DNA from: Circinella umbellata
Taxonomy: Eukaryota > Mucoromycota > Mucoromycetes > Mucorales > Lichtheimiaceae
Direction: 5' to 3'
NCBI GenBank assembly: GCA_025093555.1
Contig: JAIWNF010000014.1
Coordinates: forward strand, 186,001 to 250,000
DNA: 64,000 nucleotides
The number at the start of each line of letters is the position of its first letter. Within the stretch, counting starts at the first letter, position 1. Shown here piece after piece: positions 24,115-37,155 of the stretch. Made by a program: the position numbers and the translations under genes. The notes beneath the pieces were generated by a model that made no database searches, was not told where the DNA came from, and worked only from the letters and a program-made list of their open reading frames with translations.

Positions 24115-26093
24115 ATGTTCGCCTTGAAGACTGCCGTCAACAGAGCTGCTGCTCCCACTGCTCGCTTTGCCACTCGTCGTTGTGTTTCCTCTGCTGCTTC
24201 GCGTAGTGGTAAGTAGCTTTTTCTGAGTAACTAATGTGTTAGTATGAGGGATCAAGATCGGACCTGAAATAAAACTTTTTTGTTTTTAAAACGATAGCCT
24301 GGGCTTCTACCCGTATGGCCCTCTCTTCTGGAAACAAGCTTGTACGTATAGTTTTCCTTTTGTAAAATTATAGAATTACTGATAATATTTTACTAACACT
24401 ATTTATTCCTGATTATTAGACTGCTAGCTTGCTTCATGAAGCTTATACCTCCTCCGCTCCCCGCATGATGATGTTCGGTAAGTTAAAAAAATCATATACA
24501 CAAAGGAACAAAAAGGAATAAAGAGCAACCTTTATGTGAAGGAGAAATAAGGTATTAAAAGGAAAAAAAAAATTAATTTGTGTGTAAACAAATAAAAAGG
24601 TCGCCGCGGTATGGCTTCTGATGCCGGAGGCAAGTTCTCACGTGGTAAGCCTCACGTCAACATTGGTACTATTGGTCACGTCGATCACGGTAAGACTACC
24701 TTGACTGCTGCTATTACCAAGACTTTGGCTGCTCAAAACGGTGACAATACCTTCATGGATTATAACCAAATTGACAAGGCTCCTGAAGAAAAGGCCCGTG
24801 GTATTACCATCTCCACTTCTCATGTTGAATATGAAACTGACAACCGTCATTATGCCCACGTTGACTGTCCTGGTCACGCTGATTATATTAAGAACATGAT
24901 TACTGGTGCTGCTCAGGTAAAAATGAAAAGATCAAAATTATTTTTACTTTTATTTTGAAATACGTAACAAAAATTGCAAAGAAAAAAAACTGGTAACTAA
25001 TCCATTATTGGTGTGATGGGTGAAACAATGGCTATTCTTTTTTTCTTTTTTCAGATGGATGGTGCTATTATCGTTGTCTCCGCCACTGACGGTCAAATGC
25101 CTCAAACCCGTGAACATTTGTTGTTGGCCCGCCAAGTCGGTGTCCAAAACTTGGCCGTCTTTATCAACAAAGTCGATGTCATTGATGACGATGAAATGCT
25201 TGAACTCGTCGAAATGGAAATGCGTGACTTGTTGGGTGATTATGGTTTTGATGGTGAAAACACTCCTATCATCAAGGGTTCCGCTTTGGCCGCTCTTGAA
25301 GGTCGTGACCCCGAAATCGGTGAAAAAGCTATCCTTGAATTGATGGCTGCTGTTGATGAACATATTCCCAATCCTGTCCGTGACTTGGATAAGCCTTTCT
25401 TGATGCCCGTCGAAGGTAATGATAATAATAATAAGGGAAAATAAGGGGTAATGGAAAGAGGGTATTGATACGTTGCTATATGGAAAACTCAGCAAAGTTC
25501 AATAAAAAACTGACATTCTCTCAATATTAATTTGTTTTTTAGATGTCTTCTCCATCTCTGGTCGTGGTACCGTTGCTACTGGCCGTGTCGAACGTGGTAC
25601 CATCACCAAGGGCTCTGAAATTGAAATCGTTGGTATGGGTGCTCCTTTCAAGACTACCTTGACTGGTGTTGAAATGTTCCGTAAGGAATTGGACCGTGGT
25701 GAAGCTGGTGATAACATGGGTGCTCTTTTGCGTGGTGTCAAGCGTGAACAAATCCGTCGTGGTCAAGTTATCTGTGCTCCCGGTACCGTCAAGTCGCACA
25801 AGAAGTTTATGGCTCAGCTTTATATCTTGACCAAGGAAGAAGGTGGTCGTCACACTCCTTTCGTCAACAACTACCGTCCTCAAATGTTTGTCCGTACCAC
25901 TGATGTTACCGTCAGCTTGACTCACCCCGATGGTACCGAAGATCCCGATGACAAGTTGATCATGCCCGGTGACAATGTTGAACTTCAATGTGAACTTATC
26001 CATGATATTGCTCTTGAAGAAGGTCAACGTTTCACTGTTCGTGAAGGTGGCAAAACCGTAGGAACAGGTGTAGTAACTTCGTTACTTGACTAG
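24115..26093 (+). CDS. TUF1: Mitochondrial translation elongation factor Tu
   Basis: Delivers aminoacyl-tRNA to the mitochondrial ribosome using GTP. Six exons: 24115-24208, 24298-24341, 24420-24477, 24600-24916, 25055-25415 and 25543-26093 (1425 nt, 474 aa). The Arg/Ala/Ser-rich presequence (about 70 residues) is spread over the first three small exons. The mature part starts near [21 protein letters not shown]. The GTPase motifs are all present: GHVDHGKT (G1), RGITI (G2), DCPGHADY (G3), NKVD (G4) and GSAL (G5). Domain 2 starts at [17 protein letters not shown], and the end ([13 protein letters not shown]) is canonical. Codon use is clearly biased to C- and G-ending codons (GGT, AAG, GTC) compared with neighbours, as expected for a highly expressed gene. 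Confidence 0.97.
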
Positions 26094-28778
26094 TCTGTCT
26101 ACCCTCTTTTCTTTTTCATTATCATATTATCTTTCTGTAGATCCTTTTTGCATTTGTGTAGTAATAAAAAAAAGTATATGTGCACAGTTTTCCCATCATT
26201 TCATTAACCATACAATGGACCCTGAATTATTTGTGTTTTGTTTTTTTGCTTATGGATGATGTGAATAATATTGCGGGGCATTTGTAACTGAGATTTTACA
26301 TGTAGATGAGAGGTGTCCTTCTAACATGACATTGTAAACATTTGCTTTATCTCCAATCAGCCAATATCGCAGCTTTTTTTTTATGAAATGGTCAATAGCT
26401 TCAGAACAAAAACTGAGTTGTTTTCAAGTAGTTAGAAAAGCATGTTTAGCAGAGTATTCTTTATAATACAATTCAGAAGGCTTTAAACAAATTGGATAAA
26501 TTGGGGATCATATATATAGGCCGAATGGTATGTAGTTACACAACATGAATTTGGACTACACATACTTGTGTGCTATCCTTATATATTAATATCAAAGGAG
26601 CCTACCAATTTTTTTTTACGAAAATTGTTTCATCGTCTGTCATGGATAATGGGCTCATCATTACATAATTGTGCTACAAGTACAAACTAGAGTGCCGACA
26701 CCAAAACAAATACGATATCCTAATATGAAAACCCCTATTTTTATTGATGGGATTATAAATACTTTGCAATTATTTGCTTGCAACTTTTAGTCACTGTACG
26801 TAACCATTCTACCATGTCACTCATATAATTAAATTTGACCTTATACATCTGTATAATGAACTGATAGGTTCATTAATTTTCAACTTTTTGTTTGATCTAC
26901 GTACGTAGACATCGACGTATGGGTTTATCGTTATAAATATTCTCGTTTCTTTACTTTGCATAAAACGTCATCATTTGATTATCAATAATTGGTTTTATTG
27001 TATACCGGATGATGACGTTCTTTTTACTTTTCTTATTTTAATTGTATTTTCTTTTAGTATCTTGTTTGGAACTAAAGCCAATTAATAAATTCTGTAGTAT
27101 GAGCTCATAAGCACTATTAGCATATTCTAACTCAAAAATATCAGCGAGAACCTCAAGCATAATTATACGTATACCGTTGTGGTGAGTTTTCAAATATAAA
27201 TTCAATATGTAAATGACAAATTTTGATTTGCAAAACTTTGACCACTATCATAATCATTCAATTTTGAGCCCGGAAATCGGAACAAGGATAACAATTATCT
27301 TTGAACTTTTCAGCAAATAAGTATAGAAAATAGTTATAATATATTATCAATAGTTGAACAGCAGTTCACGGAACCGTTATTGAATTTGTTGTTCTATATC
27401 TTGAATATGAAGATTAATGAGATGTATAATGTTGCTATTGTTGCTGTTACTTTGGGGACAGATAAAAATATGAGTTCCAGCCCCCTATTTTTTTAGGTGC
27501 CACTAAAATCTATCATACTATTTGTATATTGTAAAAAAAAAAACCACTACAATGGGGAAGTTGTAAGTAGGTGCATAAAAACATAGAATATAACTACGTA
27601 GGAAAGCAATTGAAGAATAATAGAAAAAGCTTGGAAGTTACAAGTAGAATACGTGCTCAATGACTATAGACTATTACATATCACATATAATGTGAAATAA
27701 GAGAGAGATGGAGTGTAGCATAAGATCCATAAAAACCATCTTCAACATAATAACATGCTCTAAAAAATCATAGCCATAGATCGAATTCTCACTCTTGCAA
27801 CAATATTGTATTGAGTATAATAAATGCTGAGCATTTAGAAGGAATCAAACATGCTCTGTACAATATAAGAATTATATAAATATGCAAGGACCTAGTATCT
27901 ATAAGGGAGAAAGCAACCCTATATCTATCATAGTAAAATCTTCCATGAAATAAGGATCTAAAAGAAATATACAAAACTTTAGAAATAATTGGAGAATCCA
28001 ATCTCCTTTCACTTATCTACGAATAAATCACGATTGTATATAGAGAACAAGAGTATTTCATACACTTTTCTATAGCACCAACTGCAACGAACAGACTATT
28101 TTGCTTTCATGCATTTAATTGTTAATTTTACGCCGCTATGACCCACATTGTTGTCTCCGGAGTTCCGCTTTTTTTTAACATAATTGCTAAAACACTCCCA
28201 GATGTATGGCTTATAAATGATACCATGAGTAAATTTAGCTCTAATATTGTTTTGCTTAGCATGATATATTCTATTAATACTACTGTTAGCTTGGATGTTC
28301 TGTAGAGTGTTATTTTTACTCCCTTATAAAAATGGACCAGAAATGGTGATTACACAAAAAAAATTGGGGGAGGGGGAAACCCAAAATAAATGTATGGTTT
28401 TTCTTTTCTTCCTTCATGTCCCCCCTGAGGAAATTTACCACATAATTCACAATTTTAAACCTTCCAACCCCTTCTTTTCTTACAGATCCATATTCCTATT
28501 ATTATTGTTATCCTTCCATTCATATGATTTTACCCGACACATTCCTATTTGAGATCCGATCTTCCCAAAAGTATTCAATATTTTAACCGAAAAAAATAAG
28601 ACACTGATTGAGCTTTGTTGTTTTTACTCTTTTTTTTTTGTTCCATCCACAAAAAGTATAAGGGATGGGAGTATATTTCGTTTATCGGTATGTTGATATA
28701 TAAAACAAACAATCTATAATATTATTTCTATTGTCTTTGGGAGAAAGAAGAGGGGATTGATAAGCAGCTGAAATTGCT
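26094..28778. other. Long AT-rich intergenic region
   Basis: No supported gene in about 2.7 kb. AACGTCATCAT (26964-26974) and ATGATGACGTT (27009-27019) form an 11-base inverted repeat with a 34-base loop. The plus frame at 28295-28552 and the minus frame at 27789-28001 are AT-driven and unrecognised. Confidence 0.55.
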
Positions 28779-29281
28779 TTACAAGCGATCACGGGAGTAG
28801 ACCTTATCGAACTTTTGGTTGACAGTCATCATCTTGATTTGAGTGCCTTGTTCGACGTTACGGAAGGGGTATGGGTTGTTCCTGATAATATCAATAATTA
28901 TATATAAGTTAATTACTCACATTAATATTTTAAGGAACTATATTTTTTTACATCAATATTAAAAATATCAGTAAACTTACTTGCGATCCCAGACGACTTC
29001 ATGACCACTATAGTTTTCGTTATTTGTTTGGATGTATGTGTGTGTGTATGGGAAAAAAATTAGTTTCAGGTACAAGAAAACAGAAAATCATTACTGCTTT
29101 TTTTTTTGTTTATTTTTTTTTTGTTCTAGATAAATTTCGAACTTTACCGAGCAAGACGGGTCAAATACCAGCCAGCAAGACCAACAGCACCACCAACGGT
29201 AAGGTAGATGGGGATAATTTCAGTCTTGTACCAGATGGACCAGAAAGAACGAGCACCACGAGCACCAGCAGCACCAGCCAT
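28779..29281 (-). CDS. NDUFA4: NDUFA4/MLRQ-type small respiratory-chain subunit
   Basis: Single-pass inner mitochondrial membrane subunit. The family was first assigned to complex I (MLRQ subunit) and in animals later to cytochrome c oxidase. Three minus-strand exons: 29281-29148, 29007-28981 (only 27 nt) and 28881-28779 (264 nt, 87 aa). The membrane helix is EIIPIYLTVGGAVGLAGWYL (residues 21-40) with WY on the boundary, followed by TRLAR. The downstream VVWDRKNNPYPF block is the family signature. The C-terminal tail (about 25 residues) is basic and soluble. The small middle exon carries GHEVVWDR. Confidence 0.88.
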
Positions 29282-29739
29282 TTTTTATGATAGAATTGAT
29301 AGAAAATAAAAGAGAGGGGTAAACAAATTTTTTTCAGTCGGAACCCTGGTATTTATATTATGCTGACATAGAAAAAAATAGAGGGCCCAACGTCAAGTCC
29401 GCCCGAATTACTTTGTGTTCAACTCCACGTTTTACTTTTCGTTAAACTCCTTCGACCCCATTCATCCCATTGGTTACGGACAAAACCGGCTAATTTATAT
29501 AAATGTAAAATTGTTCTTTTTCTGCATTACAAGAAATAATAATAAAAAGTAACATGTAAAAAAAAGGTAAAGTGATAATAAATAATAATTATTATAAAAT
29601 ATGCAAGCCGAGAAAAAGAAAAAGGAAAGAGTAGTATGAATATTGAAAATTGAGATATATAAAAAGGAGAGAGATACTATGATTGTATGATTATTATGGG
29701 GAATGGTAGAATGGTAGAATGGAGTATCATTATTTGTTC
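29282..29739. other. NDUFA4 upstream and striatin 3' region
   Basis: Holds the NDUFA4-like promoter next to 29281 and the 3' untranslated region of the striatin gene on its right. No other gene seen. Confidence 0.5.
29350..29357 (-). promoter_or_regulatory. TATA box of the NDUFA4-like gene
   Basis: TATAAATA read on the minus strand, about 70 bases upstream of the ATG at 29281, in a suitable position for a fungal core promoter. Confidence 0.45.
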
Positions 29740-32700
29740 TTAGTGTTGGTGACCATGGTGATAGACTTTAGCAATACTATCTGCACCACCACTCACCATC
29801 CATGGGAATGCTTTATGATATTGTACACTTAATACACCTTCATGACCTTTTCGTCGATGGGCTGAAAATTCTTGCATACATGTTTTGGACATGGAAATAT
29901 CCCAAAGTCTTATCGATGAATCATGACCTCCTGATACAAGTGTCATACCGCTCGGATCAATATCCAAGCATGCCACGGAATCTAAATGTGCAGACATTGA
30001 AAATGCACATGTCCCTATCATATGCAATCACCACCACCATTCATTATTAGTTTTTGATATGAAAACCAAATGTTGCCAATTAATATTATTACTGTTACTA
30101 GTAATACTTTACCACTCTTGAGATCAAAGAATTTAATTTGTCGGTCCTCGTGGCCCGATACAATCAGAGGCATTGTTGGATGGGTTATGATTTTGTTTAT
30201 TTGTGTACCAACTGTACCATCTATAAAAAAATAAGTTTTGAAGTATTCGATAAGAAAAAAACAACAACATTGAGAAAAGTAAGCGACCCCCCAAATGGGC
30301 GTTTAACTTTTTTTTTTCGAAAACCATAAAGTTCTGGACTTCAAAGAAAGAAACGGAACGAAGGAAATTTTTTTATAAATGAATATAGAATCACTCACCA
30401 AAACTCTCAGTACTTCCTTGTAATGTCGCAATCACTTGTCCAGTTTCTATATCATAGATACGAATTTGTGCATTTGAAAAAGATACAGCCATCTTTGCCA
30501 AGTCTGTGTGGCAGAAATCCAGTGATGTAGGTACGGGAAGATCTGTATTTTGAAGAAATATGGAAGTATTAAAACCTCGTCATTTCATCAATGTATCCTC
30601 ACACCCCAAAAAATACATAACATATACTTCTTTTCATTACCTTGACGATTGCCATTTTCTGACAATACACCGTCGAATGTCAAAGAGCTTTTTAATAATT
30701 GGCCTGATGTTTGTGTATCCCATAATTTGACTGTTCCATCTGCCGATGCAGAAGCCAGTATACGGCTATTATTATCAGCAATAGGGAAAAGCTTAAAATC
30801 CCAAATAGCATCTGTATGTCCAACATAAGTTGTCATACTGAGCGATGGATCTATTTTAAAAAAATATCCATGTGTATATATTTAGCATATTTTTTGTCAC
30901 ATAAAACAAGCGACTACTTGATAGCTATTCAAACTCCACACTATCATATGCATATATAACTTGCCTACAGGTGAATATAGGCTATGTCCTTCAGATGGTA
31001 GGCGCCATACTCGAATAGTTGAATCCAAACTAGACGAGTAGACCCTGTTCTGTTCAGAAGAAATTGCCACTTGAGTCACAATATGATTATGTCCACGGTA
31101 AGTAATAACAGGATCAGCTTCATCATGAGCAGTTCTAAAAAAGTAGAGTTGATATACAACAAATATTTAACACATTTAATTCTAGAAATCATCTTTCTTT
31201 TCCACTTACTTTCTCATTGGAGTGCCGTCTTTTCCAATACTTCGTTTAAGATTCCAAATCTTCACAGTTCCATCATCTGAACCTGAAGCAACCATCATAT
31301 CAGTTGGATGGAATGACACTGCACGAACCGAATCCAAATGTCTTATCGAAACAATAAGTAAGCAAAAATTAGTTTTTACGTTTCATTTTTTGTGTATTTT
31401 GTCACGTTTACTAATACATATTTTTACCCTTTAATTGTCACCCGTGGCTTCCATATTTTGGACTGTTTTTGCTCTTGTTTTTTACTGACTTCATCTATAT
31501 CACCAATCTATAACTCAAAGAATAAGATCAATATTATATATATATCAGCAAAAGCAGTTTTTTTTACCTGTGATGGATCTAAATTCCCTTTCAACGAAAA
31601 CTCTGTATCTTGTGGTTCAGGCGATGAGCCTATAATTGTAAAAACGCAAACGATCATAAATACTTAATTGCTTCTTATAATTGATCCAGAAAATAAATGA
31701 TAAGAGTATCAATATTAAACAACTTACGTCGCACTCCTTTTCTTGTGTTTTTGAGCATTCGCTGTACCTTTTCTTCAGAAAGATTATACTTTTCCTGCAT
31801 TTCTTTAGACTTATATAATCAACCCTGTTAGCATATCTCATAATAAAACATTTTAAAAAGATTACCCTTTTTCTTTTGTTCATTCGTACCAACAACGCAT
31901 TTTCGTCTATTGCTGTATCATCCGTATCGGCATCTGTAACCATATCCACGTCTTCACCATTCAAACCTTCATTGTTATTGCCACTATTGTTACTTTTGTT
32001 ATCCACGTTACTGCTGATGTTATTGTTATTGTTATTTAATATGGATACTTCATCTACATTGGCTGGAACATTTTGTTGCCCTTCTATTGATGAAGAAGTA
32101 GAGGAAGACCGATTTGATGATATAAGACCTTCTTCCGTCGTTGCCTCTGCAAATGTTGTTTGTGATTCGGATACATTGGTTGATGCGAATGCTTTGGATT
32201 GCATACTTTCTTTGTTTTTTGGTATAGGTGTTAAAAACGGATTGGATCGTTTTGAACCAGAATGGGTAGTTTTGAGCTGTTTACTCGTAGAAGATGATCG
32301 ATTGCCTTTGATAGTTCCCATATCGGATGCTGTGTTACTATTGGATAATTCAGGAGAGTTATGGTTGCTATATTCAGAAGAGGAGGAGGAGGATGAAGGT
32401 GCTTGGCGATGAGATACTGATGGACTATTAAAAACATGTGTACGTAGCGAAGTTTCGGTAGTTAAGCTGGGCATCAATGGGAATTTCGTTGGCATGGAGG
32501 TGAGATAATTAATTTCGTCGAGACAACTACAAATGAATGAAGAAAAAAAATATCAACATTAGCTCTCTTTAATTCTTCAGCTATCTGGATGAAATACAAA
32601 AGTAAACATACGCTTTCAAAGCATGACGGGTTCGTTCTTTTGCTTTTGTAGTTGATTGCTCTGATTTATGTTGTTGCTTCGACATAAAACTAGAAGGCCC

Positions 32701-33393
32701 TCCTAATTCCTCTTGTTGTTGTTTTTTGGCAACATCTCCTTGATTTATCACGGGAGACGATGCTAAATAGATATGTTTATTAAACCAGGGTCTTTATACA
32801 CTCACATACACTACTCTAAATATACATAATCATTTCTTACGAGCATTAGGTGAATCGCCGTCTACATTCTCTTGTAATTGCTGTTGCTGTTGTTTATTTG
32901 TTGCTGCCAAATACTTTTTTCTAAGATATATGCCGTAAAGAGATTATCTGTGTTAATCAACCACATCCATACTTTTGATAAAAAAAAATCTCTACTACCT
33001 TTCTTGTCTCAATGCGTATTCCAACATCTTTACTCTTTTCAATAAATCAACTTTAACTTGTTCAACACCTCGTCGTTCACCTTCTAGTAACGCAATACGT
33101 GCCTATACATACAGTTACTATGTTAGTTCATTTAATATTATCAAAATAATCCACTCTCCTTCCATTTTCTTTAGATCTCCACACCAATAAACTTTGACGC
33201 TTTCTATTGCTCTCCTTTTATCATTTTTTTTTTCAGATAAAGCACACGGGTTTCAGTTTTTTCTTTTTGTTACCTTCATCTGTGCTCGTTCAATAATCCA
33301 TTCATTTCGTTCACGCTCAAACCTTCGCCATTCCACCTGAAGGTAATGAAGAACTCCCGGCAAAGAGTATTCCGGTTGTGGCGATATGTTCAT
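29740..33393 (-). CDS. PRO11: Striatin family scaffold (STRIPAK complex; WD40 repeats)
   Basis: Regulatory scaffold linking PP2A and kinases in the STRIPAK complex, which controls fusion, development and polarity in fungi. Fourteen minus-strand exons: 33393-33274, 33102-32999, 32920-32841, 32762-32612, 32526-31866, 31809-31728, 31629-31568, 31507-31428, 31341-31210, 31134-30965, 30850-30641, 30542-30399, 30220-30113 and 30014-29740 (2379 nt, 792 aa). The N-terminus has the caveolin-binding/coiled-coil region (SLPGVLHYLQVEWRRFERER, then LEGERRGVEQVKVDLLKRVK and MLEYALRQER). A Ser/Asn-rich linker fills the large exon, then MLKNTRKGVRR. From about residue 450, at least six WD repeats are visible, such as GSDDGTVKIWN, SSSLDSTIRVW, SASADGTVKLWD and SGGHDSSIRLWD. 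One intron (30964-30851) starts GC, not GT. The symbol is by analogy with filamentous fungi. Confidence 0.92.
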
Positions 33394-36008
33394 GTTAATC
33401 TTTCGTCAATCCCTGTGTTTATTTAGAGATGGTTGAATAAAACGAAAAAAGAAGGAGGTGCTCGTTATATTTAGATAAATTCTAAGATTGGAAGTCTTAC
33501 TGCCAAAAAACACGAGTATTTGTATTGTCACTATGTAAAATACGTCAAGAACCTGATTGCTCAGTAGCTGTATAATAAACTACGTACTTGAATTCTTTAG
33601 TTTATCTATTTGAAATTAGGGTATAGAGATTGAAAGTTGTTGCGATTATTAAAGAAGCTATCGTTAAAGCAACAGAAAAGAGAGGTAAGAAAAATGTTGT
33701 ATAAATAAAGGAGAGGTTTTTTTAGCAAGTTCTGTTTAAGCAGCTGACTGACTCACTCTGGAAACAGGTGCAAGAAGGAGCTTCAGGTAATTATGCTACC
33801 TGTACGAAGCTGAATTCCAAAATCAAGAAAAAAAAGACCATGTACCTCATCAACACCCAAAAGTTTATGTGGCTATCGAAGTTGACTGCTTTATATGCTA
33901 GTACTTCTTTACAATATAAAGAAATTTTGCTTCTAGTAATATCTAAAGCAGCGTCAGTATTTTTTTTGAATATTATGCAGTTCATCGACAGCATTCCAAT
34001 GCAATATATTATGATTTTTATAAGAAAACGCTCTTTTTTCATATTAATCAATAAAAAGTTCATAAAAATATCAGGTAGGTATGAAAATATGAAGATTACT
34101 AACTACTTAGTATTATATCCTGTGTCTTATAAATATCAAGATACTTTGTATAAGCAGTTTCTACTGGAAAATGGCATTTTGAGTGATTCAATTTGCCCGT
34201 GAATATTGATTACCTATAGCATAAGAGATGAACCAGAAAGCTATTAGAATCGTAGTTGTGGTGAGCTGGCTGAGCTATTAGGAAAGGAAATACGTATAGT
34301 ATACTTAGCGTTAAGAGAAAATGAGTGCCTGCACCATTTACATATCAGAACACTTAATAAGCTATTATATAATTTAGTTTCGAATCAGCTTATTCAAATA
34401 GTAATATACACCAGGATTCGAGAAATAATATGTACATCAGTGCGTAATAATAATAATAATAATAAAAGTGATCACATATATGTTAATAATAAAATAGCAT
34501 AGTGAACTTTCAGTAGTACCGATATATCAACACACATCTTATTTCTAAACAAAATCATTTTATATGATTTCAAAAATATTATGAAGTTTCTCTATGCTTA
34601 GTTGCACCAAAAAAGAAACTGTTATTCAGAAGTGGATTAGCAGATTCCTTTATAACACCACAGATTATATCACAATCAGATATTATCAACTCCATGATAG
34701 ATGTTAGCTCCGGCAAGTGCTATGTATATATTAGAGTTCTTTGTTATATGGTCATTCTTGTACTTATGTTGGTTGGGCTTACCTTTAGCTCCTACTTTTT
34801 AATTAGTGGATTAGTTTTGTATCTCAAACGAACACATTGAATATAGAGTGTCTCTGAAGGGTAATCTGATGTATAATAAACATATTTAGTTATTTTTTGC
34901 TGACTTTTTTTCTAAGGCGAACAAACGATCCACATGAAAGAAAATTTACTCTATAATCTACTCGCAGCGATTAAATGGGGGTAACCAACTCTTTTACAAG
35001 AAAGTACTGAAGAGTTAAAGAGTGTATGTGAACCCATAATATACTACAGGCTACTCTCTCTTTTTCTTAAAGATGTTGATCCTTTTTGTTCAACTGAGAT
35101 GGAATGGAAAGGTATTTATTCCAAAAATTTATAGGAATATCCATATTTGATGGATGAATACGTAGATAGATAGATTAAAGAACTAATTAACGTCGAGATA
35201 GTCTCACTATCAAAAAAATTTAAAAGCATTTATTTATATTGCAGTCAAAATTGAGTTATTATCCTTTTATTTTACGACGCAGGTACGTAGCAACAAATTA
35301 ATAAGAAACATAGTACGTAACAACAAAAATTATTTACTTTAACATTGCTTAATTCAAATAGCTTATATTGGCAAAACAAAGAATTGTACTTTTACAAATA
35401 TTGCAAGACTTATCACAAGAAATAACATAACGCATTCAAAAGGAACACTGAAAGATATTCAATAAAAAAAAAGAAAAAGTTGTAGTGAAGCAAATGTTTA
35501 TATATCAAAAAAATTGTTATTGATGTATTAAAATGAAGATAAGTGAGAAGCTCCGTTAGGAAAAATTACCTTATCTATGTACCTTACACAATATTCATTT
35601 ATTTAGTATAGTAGCGGTCCCTGTGTCGCTTCGTTAGACTGAGTGAATGAGCCACTTTACTTCGCTTCGTGTCATTCAACGGGTCCACGTCGCATTTAGT
35701 ATATATTTTATTACCGAAGAATTATGATTATTCAAAACTTCTAGATAAATATCATATATTTACCAAACCTATATTTATCAAAAGCAAAGTAAACTGAACA
35801 AAAATATAGTATTTACAAATCTAGGTTGAATTACCTTTTTCGGGCCCACATTGAGAAAACCCTTTTTTTTAATACCCACAGGAGAAACTGCCACGCACAT
35901 AGCCAAAAAGTTTAAAATACAAAGTCCGCCGCCCAAATCTTGATATCTTACAATTTCCAACAGGGAAGCAATCGCTTTTCTTTCACACACACACACACAC
36001 AAAGCAAT
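33394..36008. other. Long intergenic region with a short insertion
   Basis: Upstream regions of striatin (left) and PHO88/SND3 (right). The plus frame at 33768-34202 (144 codons) is Lys/Ile/Phe-rich and unrecognised; it is probably AT-driven. (AAT)n repeats occur at 34448-34465. The 83-base insertion at 35611-35693 is listed separately. A (CA)n run at 35986-36000 precedes the PHO88 start. Confidence 0.5.
35611..35693. mobile_element. Short GC-richer insertion flanked by 10-base direct repeats
   Basis: ATTTAGTATA occurs at 35601-35610 and again at 35694-35703, directly bounding 83 bases of distinctly GC-richer DNA. This looks like a target-site duplication around a small insertion. Inside, GTGAATGA and TCATTCA can pair around a CTTCGCTTCGTG loop. 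There is no coding capacity. The type of element is unknown. Confidence 0.4.
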
Positions 36009-36735
36009 ATGGGTTCTCCAAGCATAGTCAAGTCACCATTTTTCAATATTGCATTTGTTCTTGGTACAATGCAACTTAGCAAAAGAATCAACTGGGACGA
36101 TCCCGATACCCTTCTTTTTGCGCGCATTGGGTATTATGGTGCTCAAGTTCTCGTCATGGCTATGGCTTATATGCTTATGCATTTGATCAAGAAGCGAAAT
36201 GGTAAAGAGAAACTTATTTTGGAAAGGAAATAGATATGTGGTTATTTTTATATGGGGAAGAAGAAGAAAAAAAAAAGAAGAGAAAACTAAATGATAATTG
36301 GGATGATGATGGTTATAATATATAGATTCTCGTCCATTGCGTTATGTTCCTCAGGCTGCTCCTTCATTAACCAATCCCTCTCCTGCTGAATCTGAAGCTG
36401 TTACTACAACTAATGTCGAATATGATGTAGCTGAAGTGAAGAAGTTTATTCAATCAACTCTGTCCTCCATCTTGATGATCTCGGTCATGCATTGGTATTT
36501 CAAGTTTACTCAACCTTTAGTTTTGCAATCAGTATTACCTATCAAGAACTTGCTTACACATAAGGTTGCTCTTATTCATTTGTGGGGTGATGCTCCTGAA
36601 GGTGATTTGAAGCGTCCTTTCAAGACTGAAAGTCCATTTGCTGCATTGATGGGTGGTGCCGGTGCTAGTGATACTCCCGCTGAAACATCTGAAGCTACCC
36701 CTGCTGTTGATGATGGCCACGCAAAGAAGGAATAA
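36009..36735 (+). CDS. SND3: PHO88/SND3-like ER membrane targeting protein
   Basis: Two exons: 36009-36201 and 36326-36735 (603 nt, 200 aa, normal for the family), split in phase 1. The N-terminal part has a hydrophobic helix (FFNIAFVLGTMQLSKRI) and a second one (GAQVLVMAMAYMLMHLI). After the exon join come an acidic linker and VEYDVAEVKKFIQSTL, then a third helix ending in MHWYFKFTQPLVLQSVLPIK. These features are characteristic of Pho88, which in yeast affects phosphate transport and acts as Snd3 in SRP-independent targeting to the ER. The C-terminal tail is Ala/Glu/Pro-rich and ends HAKKE. It fits with SEC61 alpha two kilobases downstream, though there is no sign of shared control. Confidence 0.9.
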
Positions 36736-37155
36736 AAAAATAATTATTATGTATATCAAGGAGGAGAATTTGATTTCAAACAAACAAAAAAAAGTAACTA
36801 GTTACACCAAGTTAGTAGTATATATATTGTTCAAGGAATAGTTGCTGGTTTTATTATATTCATTAGTTTTTATATATGTATATTCACCACCATCCACACT
36901 CAATTCCTGGTTTTTTTTCTTTAGTAAATAATAGACACAACCACGTAAATAATCAAAGATATAATCTTCTTTTTAATAATTGTGTACTTGTAATATTTAA
37001 AGTTCTTATCCTTTACTGGAAAAACCTTGAGTTAACTAATACATTGGATTTTTTTTTCGTTTGGGAAGGATAAGAAAAAAGAAAAAGGGTTTTTACATTA
37101 GAGAGGGACAGAAATACCAATAGCAACAATGATAAAAAATAATAACAGTAATGAA

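Noticed and set aside
25539..26027. Long minus-strand frame opposite the EF-Tu last exon
   Set aside because: A shadow caused by biased codon use in the highly expressed EF-Tu gene.
33768..34202. 144-codon plus-strand frame
   Set aside because: Composition is dominated by Lys, Ile and Phe, there is no recognisable motif, and no splice partners were found; it fits an AT-rich chance frame.
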